From Actinomycetes bacterium (GTDB lineage: Bacteria; Actinomycetota; Acidimicrobiia; Acidimicrobiales; Acidimicrobiaceae): a stretch of DNA of 18,352 bases. Shown in pieces: positions 6,833 through 14,731 of this stretch. Where the stretch lies: contig JAJYVK010000002.1 of assembly GCA_021792075.1 (NCBI GenBank), forward strand, positions 1-18,352. The letters run 5' to 3'. How positions within the stretch are numbered: the stretch's first letter is position 1; each line of letters opens with the position of its first letter. The position numbers and the translations under genes were made by a program. The notes under the pieces are model-generated. The model was not told where the DNA came from and searched no databases. It saw only the letters and a program-made list of their open reading frames with translations.

Positions 6833-7984
6833 TTGGTTCAGGTAAGCATCGCAGGCTCTACGGGTTCCGTCGGAACGCAAGCACTGGATGTGATATCTCT
6901 CAATCGGAGCCTGTTCGATTTGACCGCAATATTTGCGAATTCGAGCGTCGATCTTCTTGCGAAGCAGGCTAATTTATTCAGGCCGAAGCTTGTGGGCATC
7001 GGTGTGGACAAATTAGCTAGAGAGCTGATCAAACAGCTGGACTACTCTCCGGAGGTTGTTGCGGGGGACGAGGCTCTTGTCGCTGTTGCGGAGTCGGGAG
7101 ACGTGGTGCTCAATGCCGTTGTGGGCTTCGCAGGCCTTCCTGTGACGATCTCCGCCCTTGAATCCGGCAAGCGGCTTGCCCTGGCCAACAAGGAGTCTCT
7201 TGTTTCTGCTGGCGATCTAGTGGCCAAGGTTCGTTTCTCGAGCAGCGGCGAGATCATTCCAGTTGATTCGGAGCACTCGGCAATACACCAGGCGATGCGT
7301 TCTAGCTTCTTTACTGACGTCGAGGTCTCGAAGATTATTTTGACCGCCTCGGGGGGCCCTTTCAGAGGTAAAAACAGAGAGTCTCTCGCTGAGGTGACTT
7401 TGGAGGAGGCACTTGCTCACCCAACTTGGTCTATGGGTCCCAAGATAACGGTTGATTCCTCCACACTTATGAACAAAGGGCTCGAGGTGATCGAGGCTCA
7501 CGAACTCTTTGGGATCGGCTATGACAAGATCGAAGTGGTGGTACATCCTCAGTCCATGGTTCACTCCATCGTGGAGTTCACGGACGGTTCTGCTATAGCG
7601 CAAATTTCCGGCCCGGACATGAGACTTCCAATCGCGTACGCACTGGGATACCCGTCGCGTCTCAAGCAGGCTTTTGGGGCACTAGATTGGAAACAGTCTA
7701 GATTATTGGAGTTTGAAGCCCCTGACACGGAAAACTTTCCTGCCCTGCCCTTTGCATTTGAGGTTGGACTTAGAGGAGGCGGGGCGCCGACTTGGCTCAA
7801 TGCTGCCAATGAAGTCGCAGTTGCTGCGTTTCTTGCTAGCAGGATTCGCTGGATAGATATCTACGCGATGGTCCGTGCGAGCTTTGAAAGATATCAAGAT
7901 ACCGAGCTTGACTCAATTGATGATGTGCTCAACATCGACAGCGAAGCCCGCAGAGCAACTCGGTCAATTATTGAGAAACTATGA
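6833..7984 (+). CDS. dxr: 1-deoxy-D-xylulose 5-phosphate reductoisomerase
   Basis: Converts DXP to MEP with NADPH, the first committed step of the MEP isoprenoid pathway. The NADPH-binding GSTGSVG sits at residues 8-14. ALANKES follows at about 116-122, then the metal-binding D145-x-E147 (VDSEHSAIHQ), the active-site loop SGGPFR (173-178) and 'KITVDSSTLMNKGLEVIEAHELF' at about 204-226. The frame is open from TTG 6821, but I place the start at TTG 6833. TTGGAG at 6821-6826 then serves as a ribosome site 6 bases upstream, and the protein begins MVQVSIAGSTG, as in the family. This gives 383 residues, the normal length. The stop overlaps the next gene by four bases (ATGA). Confidence 0.95.
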   Translation: MVQVSIAGSTGSVGTQALDVISLNRSLFDLTAIFANSSVDLLAKQANLFRPKLVGIGVDKLARELIKQLDYSPEVVAGDEALVAVAESGDVVLNAVVGFAGLPVTISALESGKRLALANKESLVSAGDLVAKVRFSSSGEIIPVDSEHSAIHQAMRSSFFTDVEVSKIILTASGGPFRGKNRESLAEVTLEEALAHPTWSMGPKITVDSSTLMNKGLEVIEAHELFGIGYDKIEVVVHPQSMVHSIVEFTDGSAIAQISGPDMRLPIAYALGYPSRLKQAFGALDWKQSRLLEFEAPDTENFPALPFAFEVGLRGGGAPTWLNAANEVAVAAFLASRIRWIDIYAMVRASFERYQDTELDSIDDVLNIDSEARRATRSIIEKL

Positions 7985-9303
7985 CAGATTCTGAAAACAA
8001 CCGTCAGCAAGAGCTTTTGAATGACGACGGCCCTAAGAGTTCGAATTCCGAAAAAACGGAGCAGATCCACTCGCTAATCAGATTGATGATCGTGCTGGCG
8101 GCAATTGTGGTGCTCGGATATCTGACGCACTCTTTGATAACCATCGCCGTTATTGCTGCGCTGATAGCGATGATAATGATTCATGAGCTGGGCCACTTCG
8201 TGACCGCCAAGCTGTCCGGCATGAAGGTGACCGAGTTTTTTCTCGGCTTCGGGCCTCGACTGTGGTCGGTCAGGAAGGGTGAGACCGAATATGGCGTCAA
8301 AGCCATTCCTGCCGGAGGCTATGTTCGAATCCTAGGGATGAGTTCGATCGAGTCGATCGACCCGGTAGACGAGCCGCGGACATTTCGTCAGGCCACATTT
8401 CCACGGCGTCTTCTGGTCGGATTTGCCGGATCGTTCATGCATTTTGTGATGGCCTTTTTGTTGTTGTGGTCGCTCTTCAGCTTTGTCGGTGTACCCAACA
8501 CCTCAAAGGTGCAGATTGCGGCGTTGTCGACGTTTGACAATCAGACGTCTCCTGCCATAAGGGCCGGTCTTCAGGCCGGCGATCTTATCGTTGCTGCTGA
8601 CGGCCATGAGATAACGAGCACCTCTCAACTGGCGGATATAATCTCCAAATCTGTCGGTAAGCCTGTCTCTTTAGAGATTTCCCGTGACGGCCGCACCATC
8701 TCGAAGACCGTAACTCCGGTAAATGCGAGCGACGTCATTATTTCCGGCCAGCCCCTTCAGCCCTCCGACAAGCCCGCAAGCGGAGTGATAGGGGTGGAGC
8801 TGGTGGCACCCGTGCAGGAACTCAATCCCTTGGCAGCTGTCGGGACCGCGATTACCAATATGTGGAGCTATTCAATCCAGACCGTGACCGCTTTGATAAG
8901 CCATTTCTCGCCACACGGCATATCGAGCTATGTCAAGCAGCTGCAGAACCCTTCTACGCAGATCAACTCTCCCGGCGCGTCATCGAGATTCGAGTCTCCG
9001 GTTGGGATAGTCAGGCTTGCTTCGCAAGCCGCGGCGTCCGGTATCGGACCCGTGCTCTCTCTGCTCTTTTCAATAAATATCTTCATCGGCATATTCAATC
9101 TGGTTCCGCTTCCGCCGCTTGATGGTGGACACATAGCGGTGGCGATCTACGAGCGCCTCCGTTCCACCAAGCAAAAGCGGTACCATGTTGACATCATGAA
9201 ATTGATGCCGATCACCTATGTCGTAGTGACTCTGATAGTTTTGTTAGGGGTGACGGCCCTTTATCTCGACATCGCCCATCCGCTTTCCAATCCTTTCGGA
9301 TGA
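7981..9303 (+). CDS. rseP: Site-2 protease, RseP/M50 family zinc metalloprotease
   Basis: Intramembrane zinc protease that cleaves membrane-anchored anti-sigma factors or other single-pass substrates. The catalytic HELGH is at residues 68-72, followed by the conserved 'KVTEFFLGFGPRLWSVRKGETEYGVKAIPAGGYVRILGM' region (about 82-120). A PDZ domain covers about 185-248. The second metal/active-site motif is N373 to D381 (NLVPLPPLDGGH). C-terminal helices are at about 357-372 and 411-430. It has 440 residues. An unusual feature is the N-terminus: about 30 charged residues and then an extended hydrophobic stretch (33-67), where most relatives place HExxH close to the first helix. It overlaps dxr by ATGA. 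Its substrate cannot be told from the window. Confidence 0.93.
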   Translation: MTDSENNRQQELLNDDGPKSSNSEKTEQIHSLIRLMIVLAAIVVLGYLTHSLITIAVIAALIAMIMIHELGHFVTAKLSGMKVTEFFLGFGPRLWSVRKGETEYGVKAIPAGGYVRILGMSSIESIDPVDEPRTFRQATFPRRLLVGFAGSFMHFVMAFLLLWSLFSFVGVPNTSKVQIAALSTFDNQTSPAIRAGLQAGDLIVAADGHEITSTSQLADIISKSVGKPVSLEISRDGRTISKTVTPVNASDVIISGQPLQPSDKPASGVIGVELVAPVQELNPLAAVGTAITNMWSYSIQTVTALISHFSPHGISSYVKQLQNPSTQINSPGASSRFESPVGIVRLASQAAASGIGPVLSLLFSINIFIGIFNLVPLPPLDGGHIAVAIYERLRSTKQKRYHVDIMKLMPITYVVVTLIVLLGVTALYLDIAHPLSNPFG

Positions 9304-9352
9304 GCGACGCGTCAGATTCCATTGAATCGAACGATCTAATGGTGGTCCAGGC

Positions 9353-9380
9353 TTGACTGTATATAGCGCAATAGTATTCC
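9353..9380 (+). promoter_or_regulatory. Candidate promoter upstream of ispG
   Basis: TTGACT at 9353-9358 is a good -35 match. TATTCC at 9375-9380, after a 16-base spacer, is a poor -10, and TAGTAT at 9372-9377 would be too close. The 100-base rseP-ispG gap is the only place in the dxr-rseP-ispG block with room for one. Confidence 0.25.
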
Positions 9381-9403
9381 GATAGATTCAAAGGTTATTT
9401 CAA

Positions 9404-10639
9404 ATGGCTAGACAGACAGGATTGATAAAGCCTAGAAGGAAGTCGCGCCAGATCATGGTTGGCAGAGTTCCGGTAGGTGGAGGCGCCCCAGTCACGGTAC
9501 AGTCGATGACTACTACCAAGACTTCTGACGTGGAGGGCACACTAAGTCAGATATACGCTCTTTACGGAGCTGGCGCTGACATCGTCCGCTGCACCTGTAA
9601 TGATTCAGATGCCGCTGAAGGCCTGGCTCGGATAGTGCCGAGGTCTCCGGTCCCGATAGTTGCCGACATCCATTTCCACTATGAGATGGCTCTTGCCGCG
9701 CTGGAGGCTGGTGTGGCCTGTCTCCGGCTCAATCCAGGAAATCTCAGAAAGCCTGAAGAGATCAAATTGGTGGCTTCGGAGGCACGCGACCGGGGTGTTC
9801 CGATTCGAATTGGGGTGAATGCCGGTTCTTTGCACCCGGATCTATATAAGAAATACGGTGGAGCAGTACCTGAAGCGCTGGTCGAGTCGGCTCTCTACGA
9901 GCTCTCTCTTTTCGGTGAGGTCGGATTCGAGGACGTAAAGATCTCGGTCAAAGCCTCAAATGTGCCGCTCATGATCGAGTCGTACAGGATGCTAGCTGAG
10001 GCCACTGACGTGCCGCTGCACCTCGGGGTAACTGAAGCCGGGCCACCGCCGGCCGGGCTCATAAAAAGCAGTGCGGGCATAGGCACGCTCTTGGCTGAGG
10101 GAATCGGAGATACGATAAGGTACTCGCTCACGGCAGACCCAGTTGAGGAGGCGAAAGCAGGCCGGCAGCTGCTGGAGGCTCTCGGTCTAAGGGAGAGAAG
10201 AGGGCTGGACCTGATAGCCTGTCCCAGCTGTGGAAGAACCGAAATAGATGTAATCTCAGTGGCCAGCCAGGTTCAGAATGCGATGGAGAAGATGAACCTG
10301 CCTATTCAAGTTGCGGTAATGGGCTGCGTCGTCAACGGTCCCGGAGAGGCGAGAGAGGCGGATCTTGGAATCGCGGCTGGAAAGAGAAAGGGTCACCTTT
10401 TCATCAAGGGGAAGATCGTCAGGGTAGTCCCCGAGGACCGAATGGTCGAAGAGCTTATTCAGGAGGCGCAGAAGCTAGTGAAAGAAGGTGTGGAAGCGCG
10501 CCTTGCCGCTGCGGATGAGGATGCCGCTCGAGAAGCTGAACTGGACCGTGCCGAATTGCTTGAATTGAAGGGAAATGACGTCAACGACTCCGAAAGCCGA
10601 GTCAATATGATTCGAAAGCGGTTGGCGGAAGAGGAGTGA
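9404..10639 (+). CDS. ispG: 4-hydroxy-3-methylbut-2-en-1-yl diphosphate synthase (flavodoxin)
   Basis: Iron-sulfur enzyme of the MEP pathway that reductively converts MEcPP to HMBPP. The TIM-barrel part carries 'VQSMTTTKTSDVEGT' (about 32-46), 'DIVRCTCND' and 'CLRLNPGN'. The C-terminal part holds the 4Fe-4S ligands C273 and C276 (CPSCGRTE), C308 (VMGCVVNGPGEA) and the fourth ligand E315. These are all the expected cluster residues, so the enzyme should be active. The length is 411, longer than the usual 370-390. The extra residues lie at the C-terminus after about 365 and are rich in Ala, Glu, Asp and Arg. Only a weak AAGG ribosome site precedes the ATG. It is the second MEP enzyme of the window with dxr, separated by rseP as in many actinobacteria. 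Confidence 0.95.
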   Translation: MARQTGLIKPRRKSRQIMVGRVPVGGGAPVTVQSMTTTKTSDVEGTLSQIYALYGAGADIVRCTCNDSDAAEGLARIVPRSPVPIVADIHFHYEMALAALEAGVACLRLNPGNLRKPEEIKLVASEARDRGVPIRIGVNAGSLHPDLYKKYGGAVPEALVESALYELSLFGEVGFEDVKISVKASNVPLMIESYRMLAEATDVPLHLGVTEAGPPPAGLIKSSAGIGTLLAEGIGDTIRYSLTADPVEEAKAGRQLLEALGLRERRGLDLIACPSCGRTEIDVISVASQVQNAMEKMNLPIQVAVMGCVVNGPGEAREADLGIAAGKRKGHLFIKGKIVRVVPEDRMVEELIQEAQKLVKEGVEARLAAADEDAAREAELDRAELLELKGNDVNDSESRVNMIRKRLAEEE

Positions 10640-10668
10640 CCCTTTCGTCGGATGATTTCCCGTGGCTT

Positions 10669-10720
10669 GGCGTGGAATTATTCCAATAGCCAGCAAAGCG
10701 CAGCGTCAAAGCCAATAGCC
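10669..10720. repeat. Small hairpin and 9-base direct repeat before proS
   Basis: TGGAA (10673-10677) and TTCCA (10681-10685) form a stem around TTA, flanked by GGC (10669-10671) and GCC (10689-10691). CCAATAGCC occurs at 10683-10691 and again at 10712-10720, eight bases before the proS ATG. There is no T tract after the hairpin. The repeats could be an operator pair, but could also be chance. Confidence 0.3.
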
Positions 10721-10727
10721 TTTACGC

Positions 10728-12428
10728 ATGCGTATGACAAGGTTGGCCTTTAAGACCCAGCGGGAGGCCCCGGCAGATGCCGAAGCGGTCTCTCATCAGC
10801 TGTTGGTACGAGCGGGTTACATTCGCCGACTGGCTTCGGGAGTCTACAGCTTTCTCCCCCTCGGATTTAGAGTTCTGACAAAGCTGAGTGAGATAGTCCG
10901 TGCAGAACTCGATGCTGGGGGAGCTCAGGAGCTTCTTCTTCCGGCGCTTCATCCAATCGAGATGTGGCAACAGACTGGAAGGCTCGATACCATGTCCGAT
11001 GTGCTCATGACTGTTGAGGCAAAGGGTGGCACGTTTGTGCTCGGGCCAACCCACGAAGAGGCGGTCATAGCCACCATAACACCTGATCTAGAGTCGTACA
11101 GGGATCTTCCGGTAACGGTTTATCAGATCCAGACGAAGTTTCGCGACGAAGCCAGGCCTCGTTTCGGATTGATGCGCACCAGGGAGTTCATCATGGCCGA
11201 TGCCTACTCCTTCGACGCGTCTGCCGTGGGCATGAAGGATTCCTACACGCAGATGTATAAGGCCTGTGTCAACATCTTCGATCGCTTGGGCCTTCCGTAT
11301 GTTCCAGTGGAGGCCGATTCAGGCGCGATCGGCGGCGACGTGAATCACGAGTTTATGGTCCCTTCACCTATCGGAGAAGATCATTTCGCTCAGTGTGGTG
11401 GATGCGGATACGCTGCGAACATAGAGGCTGCCAAGAGAGGCGAGGCAAGGCGGATTCCCTCTGATTCACCCGTTTTAGAGATGAAGACACACGCCACACC
11501 AGGTGCCGCCTCGATAAAGGACGTGGTGGAGTTTTTCAGGTCTGAGGGGTACGAGATAGACGAGTCGTCCGTGATGAAGACACTGGCATTCAAAGATGTG
11601 CGTGATGATGTTGTACTGATCCTGGTCCCCGGCGATCGAGAGGTTCGGGTGCCATCGGGACTGACCCCGCTCAGCGATGCTGACTTTGATTCCAACTCCT
11701 TTCTTTTCAAGGGCTTCATGGGGCCCATGGGAATGCAGGATCAGGGGGTCAGAGTGCTTGCCGACTACTCGATCTACGAGCGCCAAAGCTGGTTCACTGG
11801 TGCCAATCTGGAGGACCACCATGTCAGCAACGCCGTTCTGGGTAGGGATTTCACTGTGGATGAGGTCGGCTCTTTTGCAATCGTCTCGGAGGGGGATCCT
11901 TGTCCAAACTGTGGCAATGTGTTGTCACTGGTTCGTTCAGCCGAGGTAGGGCATACTTTTCAACTTGGTCTGGCCTACTCAAACAAGATACCTTCCGCGA
12001 CATTCAAGGCGGAGGATGGCACCGATCAGAAGTTTTGGATGGGCTGCTATGGAATCGGGGTGAGCCGGCTCCCTGCAGCTATAGCGGAGCATTTCCATGA
12101 TGAAAATGGATTGCGTTGGCCAAAGAGCGTCGCCCCATACCAGCTGGAGATCTTGACGATTACACCTGCAAGGTCGCCTGAGGTGGTGGCTTTTGCCGAT
12201 GGAGTATACGAGGACCTGACCTCTTTGGGCATAGAAGTCCTTTACGACGATCGCGATCTGGGCCCGGGCGTCAAATTTGCTGACGCCGACCTCATCGGTA
12301 TTCCGACGATTGTCACGATTGGCCAGAGGGGACTCGCTAATGGTGTTGTAGAGGTTAAGGACAGGTTCAGCGGAGAGAGAACCGAGGTGGGGGTCCCGGA
12401 TCTGGTCAGCTATCTCTCTAAATTGTGA
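10728..12428 (+). CDS. proS: Prolyl-tRNA synthetase (bacterial type with editing domain)
   Basis: Class II aminoacyl-tRNA synthetase that charges tRNA-Pro in the cytoplasm. The 566 residues match the long bacterial form, which carries the INS editing domain between motifs 2 and 3. Motif 1 lies in the N-terminal 'GVYSFLPLGFRVLTKLSEIVR' region. Motif 2 is at about 136-155 (TKFRDEARPRFGLMRTREF) and motif 3 at 439-454 (GCYGIGVSRLPAAIAE). The insertion covers roughly 223-395 and includes two Cys pairs at its borders, C223/C226 and C392/C395. The anticodon-binding domain follows from about 470. ATG 10728 gives the family-typical MRMTRLAFKTQREAPADAEA; no clear ribosome site is visible. It is preceded by an 88-base gap and followed by the rimP leader, and is often found next to rimP in actinobacteria. 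Confidence 0.96.
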   Translation: MRMTRLAFKTQREAPADAEAVSHQLLVRAGYIRRLASGVYSFLPLGFRVLTKLSEIVRAELDAGGAQELLLPALHPIEMWQQTGRLDTMSDVLMTVEAKGGTFVLGPTHEEAVIATITPDLESYRDLPVTVYQIQTKFRDEARPRFGLMRTREFIMADAYSFDASAVGMKDSYTQMYKACVNIFDRLGLPYVPVEADSGAIGGDVNHEFMVPSPIGEDHFAQCGGCGYAANIEAAKRGEARRIPSDSPVLEMKTHATPGAASIKDVVEFFRSEGYEIDESSVMKTLAFKDVRDDVVLILVPGDREVRVPSGLTPLSDADFDSNSFLFKGFMGPMGMQDQGVRVLADYSIYERQSWFTGANLEDHHVSNAVLGRDFTVDEVGSFAIVSEGDPCPNCGNVLSLVRSAEVGHTFQLGLAYSNKIPSATFKAEDGTDQKFWMGCYGIGVSRLPAAIAEHFHDENGLRWPKSVAPYQLEILTITPARSPEVVAFADGVYEDLTSLGIEVLYDDRDLGPGVKFADADLIGIPTIVTIGQRGLANGVVEVKDRFSGERTEVGVPDLVSYLSKL

Positions 12429-12480
12429 TCGTTCGCACGTGGATTTCATTCTCAGTTGGGCTGTCTAATGCGATTCATAC

Positions 12481-12508
12481 TTCCTTCGGAGGAGATTTCG
12501 CATATACT
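12481..12508 (+). promoter_or_regulatory. Candidate promoter for rimP-nusA operon
   Basis: TATACT at 12503-12508 is a five-of-six match to the -10 consensus. The -35 region around 12481-12486 (TTCCTT, 16-base spacer) is poor. Transcription from here would give a leader of about 128 bases before rimP that includes the structures at 12541-12626. Confidence 0.35.
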
Positions 12509-12540
12509 TAATTGAAAGGCTCTTACTAGTCGTTCCAGGC

Positions 12541-12628
12541 TGGACCCAAGAGTTACAAGTCGTATAGCGATTGTGAAAACGTGGGCGTCTAGCCCGCGTT
12601 TTTGTATCTAAGGATCGCTTGGGTTTTA
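12541..12628 (+). promoter_or_regulatory. rimP leader: terminator hairpin inside a longer-range stem
   Basis: A continuous hairpin runs from 12576-12586 (AAAACGTGGGC) to 12592-12602 (GCCCGCGTTTT): 11 pairs including one T-G wobble, with a GTCTA loop. The 3' arm supplies the T run ending at 12603, which is textbook intrinsic terminator form. Around it, ACCCAAG (12544-12550) is perfectly complementary to CTTGGGT (12618-12624), with two more wobble pairs possible. This outer stem closes just before the ribosome site of rimP. A terminator in front of rimP-nusA fits attenuation, since NusA itself acts on hairpins; rimP leaders of this kind are described in other bacteria. The regulatory role here is inferred. 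Confidence 0.6.
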
Positions 12629-12642
12629 GAGGAGGTGTATAG

Positions 12643-13203
12643 GTGACACAGAGAATTGAAGAAAGGTTGCGAGAGATCGCGCAGATACCCTTGGCTGATC
12701 AGGGGCTAGAGTTGCTGGATATAGAGCTGAAGAGCGGCTCTCTTCGTGTCACGCTCGATAGCGAGACTCCTCTTGATCTAGACAGAATTGCCCAAGCATC
12801 GGCCTTGATCTCCAGGTTGATTGATGACTCTGTTGAATTCGACGATATGGGCAGGTTCAATTTGGAGGTTTCAAGTCCAGGGTTGGAGCGGACGCTTCGA
12901 ACAGAGTCACACTTCAAGCGTTTCATCGATTCTAGGGTGAACATCAAGATGAAGCCGGATTTTGTTGGACCGAGGCGTTTAACTGGAGTGTTGAAAAAGG
13001 TCGAGGATGGATCTGTGACATTACAGACCAGCGATTCATCGGTGAACCCGCCCATCGATCTAAAGGTGGGAATTGATGAAATTGAGAGAGCTCGCACAGT
13101 GTTCGAGTGGGGTTCTCCTAAGCCACCCAATTCAAAAGCAAGCGGTGGATCCAAACGGACAGGTAAGACGAAATTGACAGCGAACAAGACAGCGAAGGAC
13201 TGA
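12643..13203 (+). CDS. rimP: Ribosome maturation factor RimP
   Basis: Assists early assembly of the 30S subunit in the cytoplasm. The 186-residue protein has the N-terminal alpha/beta domain (about 5-90) with 'GLELLDIELKSGSLRVTLDS' and ends it with 'FNLEVSSPGLERTLRTESHFKRF', the most recognisable RimP segment. The C-terminal SH3-like barrel follows at about 92-150 with 'GVLKKVEDGSVTL' and 'IERARTVFEW'. The last 35 residues are a Lys/Thr/Ser-rich tail. GTG 12643 has a strong AGGAGGTG site at 12630-12637, which decides the start. It is the first gene of the rimP-nusA-ylxR-infB-rbfA-truB run, with nusA 8 bases downstream. Confidence 0.94.
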   Translation: MTQRIEERLREIAQIPLADQGLELLDIELKSGSLRVTLDSETPLDLDRIAQASALISRLIDDSVEFDDMGRFNLEVSSPGLERTLRTESHFKRFIDSRVNIKMKPDFVGPRRLTGVLKKVEDGSVTLQTSDSSVNPPIDLKVGIDEIERARTVFEWGSPKPPNSKASGGSKRTGKTKLTANKTAKD

Positions 13204-13211
13204 GGGACGAG

Positions 13212-14321
13212 ATGGCCAAGACAAACTTTGACTTTTTAGAGGCATTGCAGATGATTGCCAATGAGAAAGGCATCGCTGTTGATACCCTTTTGGACTCTCT
13301 CGCTAACGCCTTGGTGGCTGCCTACAAGAGAAGGCCCGGCGCAGCAGAAGAGGCCGTCGTAACCATCGATCCTGACACTGGAGAGATTCGAGTATTCGGC
13401 CAGGAACTCGATGAGGATGGAAATGTAATCCGAGAGTGGGACGATACTCCAAAGGATTTCGGTCGCATTGCGGCGCAAACGGCAAAGCAGGTAATGCTGC
13501 AAAGGATAAGAGAGGCAGAACGAGATCTTAAGTACGAAGAGTACGTGGGCAGGGAAGGCGACATTGTCACCGGAATAATTCAACAGAGCGACAATCGCTA
13601 TACCCTTCTGGACCTTGGTAAGGTCGAGGCGCTTCTGCCTCAGCAGGAGCAGGTGCCTTTTGAGAGGTATGAGCATGGTGCGCGTGTCAAGGCGTACATA
13701 GTTGAAGTCAGAAAGACAAGCAAGGGGCCTCAGATTGTAGTGTCCAGGACTCATCCTGGCCTAATCAAGAGACTGTTTGAACTTGAGGTTCCAGAGATCA
13801 ACTCAGGGATCGTCGAGATCAAAGCCGCAGCTAGGGAGCCTGGCCACCGCACCAAAATCGCGGTTTGGTCGAACGATCCAAATGTGGATCCGGTTGGCGC
13901 CTGTGTTGGCGCCAGGGGTGCACGGGTACGGATGATCACCAACGAGCTGCGAGGTGAGAAGGTCGATATAGTGCCTTTTTCCGAGGATCCCGCCGAGTTT
14001 GTTCAGAGGGCTCTGCAGCCTGCGAAGGTGAAGGAGGTCCATCTGGACAGCGTGACTGGTACGGCGACCGTCATCGTCGACGACTATCAACTTTCACTGG
14101 CTATCGGCAAGGAGGGTCAGAATGCACGGCTCGCTGCCCGGTTGACAGGATGGAGGATCGACATAAAGTCGGAGAGCGAGATGGCTGCCGAACAGGGAAG
14201 CTACGGCCAAGAGTGGGCTGAGGGCGAATGGGTCGACAATGGCTCGGGAGAGCTGGTATGGCGTCCTGCTGAAGGTGGGGAGGAGATATCGGCTGCAGAT
14301 TACGAAGCCGAGCAAGAGTAG
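13212..14321 (+). CDS. nusA: Transcription termination/antitermination factor NusA
   Basis: Binds RNA polymerase and nascent RNA, modulating pausing, termination and rRNA antitermination. At 369 residues it is the short form without the C-terminal acidic repeats of E. coli NusA. The N-terminal polymerase-binding domain covers about 1-115 (NFDFLEALQMIANEKGIAVD). The S1 domain is at about 117-180 (REGDIVTGIIQQSDNRYTLL to QIVVSRTHP). KH1 is at about 212-270 (DPVGACVGARGARVRMITNEL) and KH2 at about 285-340 (SLAIGKEGQNARLAARLTGW). The C-terminal 25 residues are acidic. The ATG follows the rimP stop by 8 bases with GAGGGA as a likely ribosome site. It may control the terminator-like leader of its own operon. 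Confidence 0.96.
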   Translation: MAKTNFDFLEALQMIANEKGIAVDTLLDSLANALVAAYKRRPGAAEEAVVTIDPDTGEIRVFGQELDEDGNVIREWDDTPKDFGRIAAQTAKQVMLQRIREAERDLKYEEYVGREGDIVTGIIQQSDNRYTLLDLGKVEALLPQQEQVPFERYEHGARVKAYIVEVRKTSKGPQIVVSRTHPGLIKRLFELEVPEINSGIVEIKAAAREPGHRTKIAVWSNDPNVDPVGACVGARGARVRMITNELRGEKVDIVPFSEDPAEFVQRALQPAKVKEVHLDSVTGTATVIVDDYQLSLAIGKEGQNARLAARLTGWRIDIKSESEMAAEQGSYGQEWAEGEWVDNGSGELVWRPAEGGEEISAADYEAEQE

Positions 14322-14330
14322 ATCCGCACG

Positions 14331-14591
14331 ATGGTACCCCAACGTACCTGCATAGGGTGTCGTGCCAAACGGTCGGCTGAAGAGATGGTGAGGATTTGCC
14401 TTGCAGGAGACGGGCAGCTTCACCTTTCGGCCAGCTCGAATGGCAGGGGAGTGTGGATCTGTAAGAAGAAAGACTGCTTTAAGGCAGCAATGATAAAGGG
14501 AAGAATCGAACGGGCATTAAGAGTCAGCTCGCTAACAGATATGCAAAAGCAATTATCAAGCATATCTGAGGTATTGGGCCTTCTAGGATAG
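14331..14591 (+). CDS. ylxR: YlxR family RNA-binding protein (DUF448, RnpM-like)
   Basis: Small basic protein of 86 residues found between nusA and infB in many bacteria. It shows the family start PQRTCIGC (C7 and C10) followed by 'KRSAEEMVRI', and then GRGVWIC at about 38-44 with 'KKDCFKAAM'. The C-terminal part is helical and lysine/arginine-rich. In Bacillus the homologue binds RNase P RNA and modulates it (RnpM); whether that holds here is unknown. It lies 9 bases after nusA. The 140 bases to infB contain no gene; an 8-base sequence TGTTCGGT appears there twice (14593-14600 and 14682-14689). Confidence 0.9.
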   Translation: MVPQRTCIGCRAKRSAEEMVRICLAGDGQLHLSASSNGRGVWICKKKDCFKAAMIKGRIERALRVSSLTDMQKQLSSISEVLGLLG

Positions 14592-14731
14592 ATGTTCGGT
14601 AGTTTAGGTTATTTGTATTTTCACCGCACGCTACTCAAGATTTCACGCTTTCGCAGGATTGGTGGTTTTGGTAGATGTAGGTGTTCGGTGTTTTGTGGCT
14701 ACAGAGGCCAAGGAGAGGACTGAGTTAGCAG

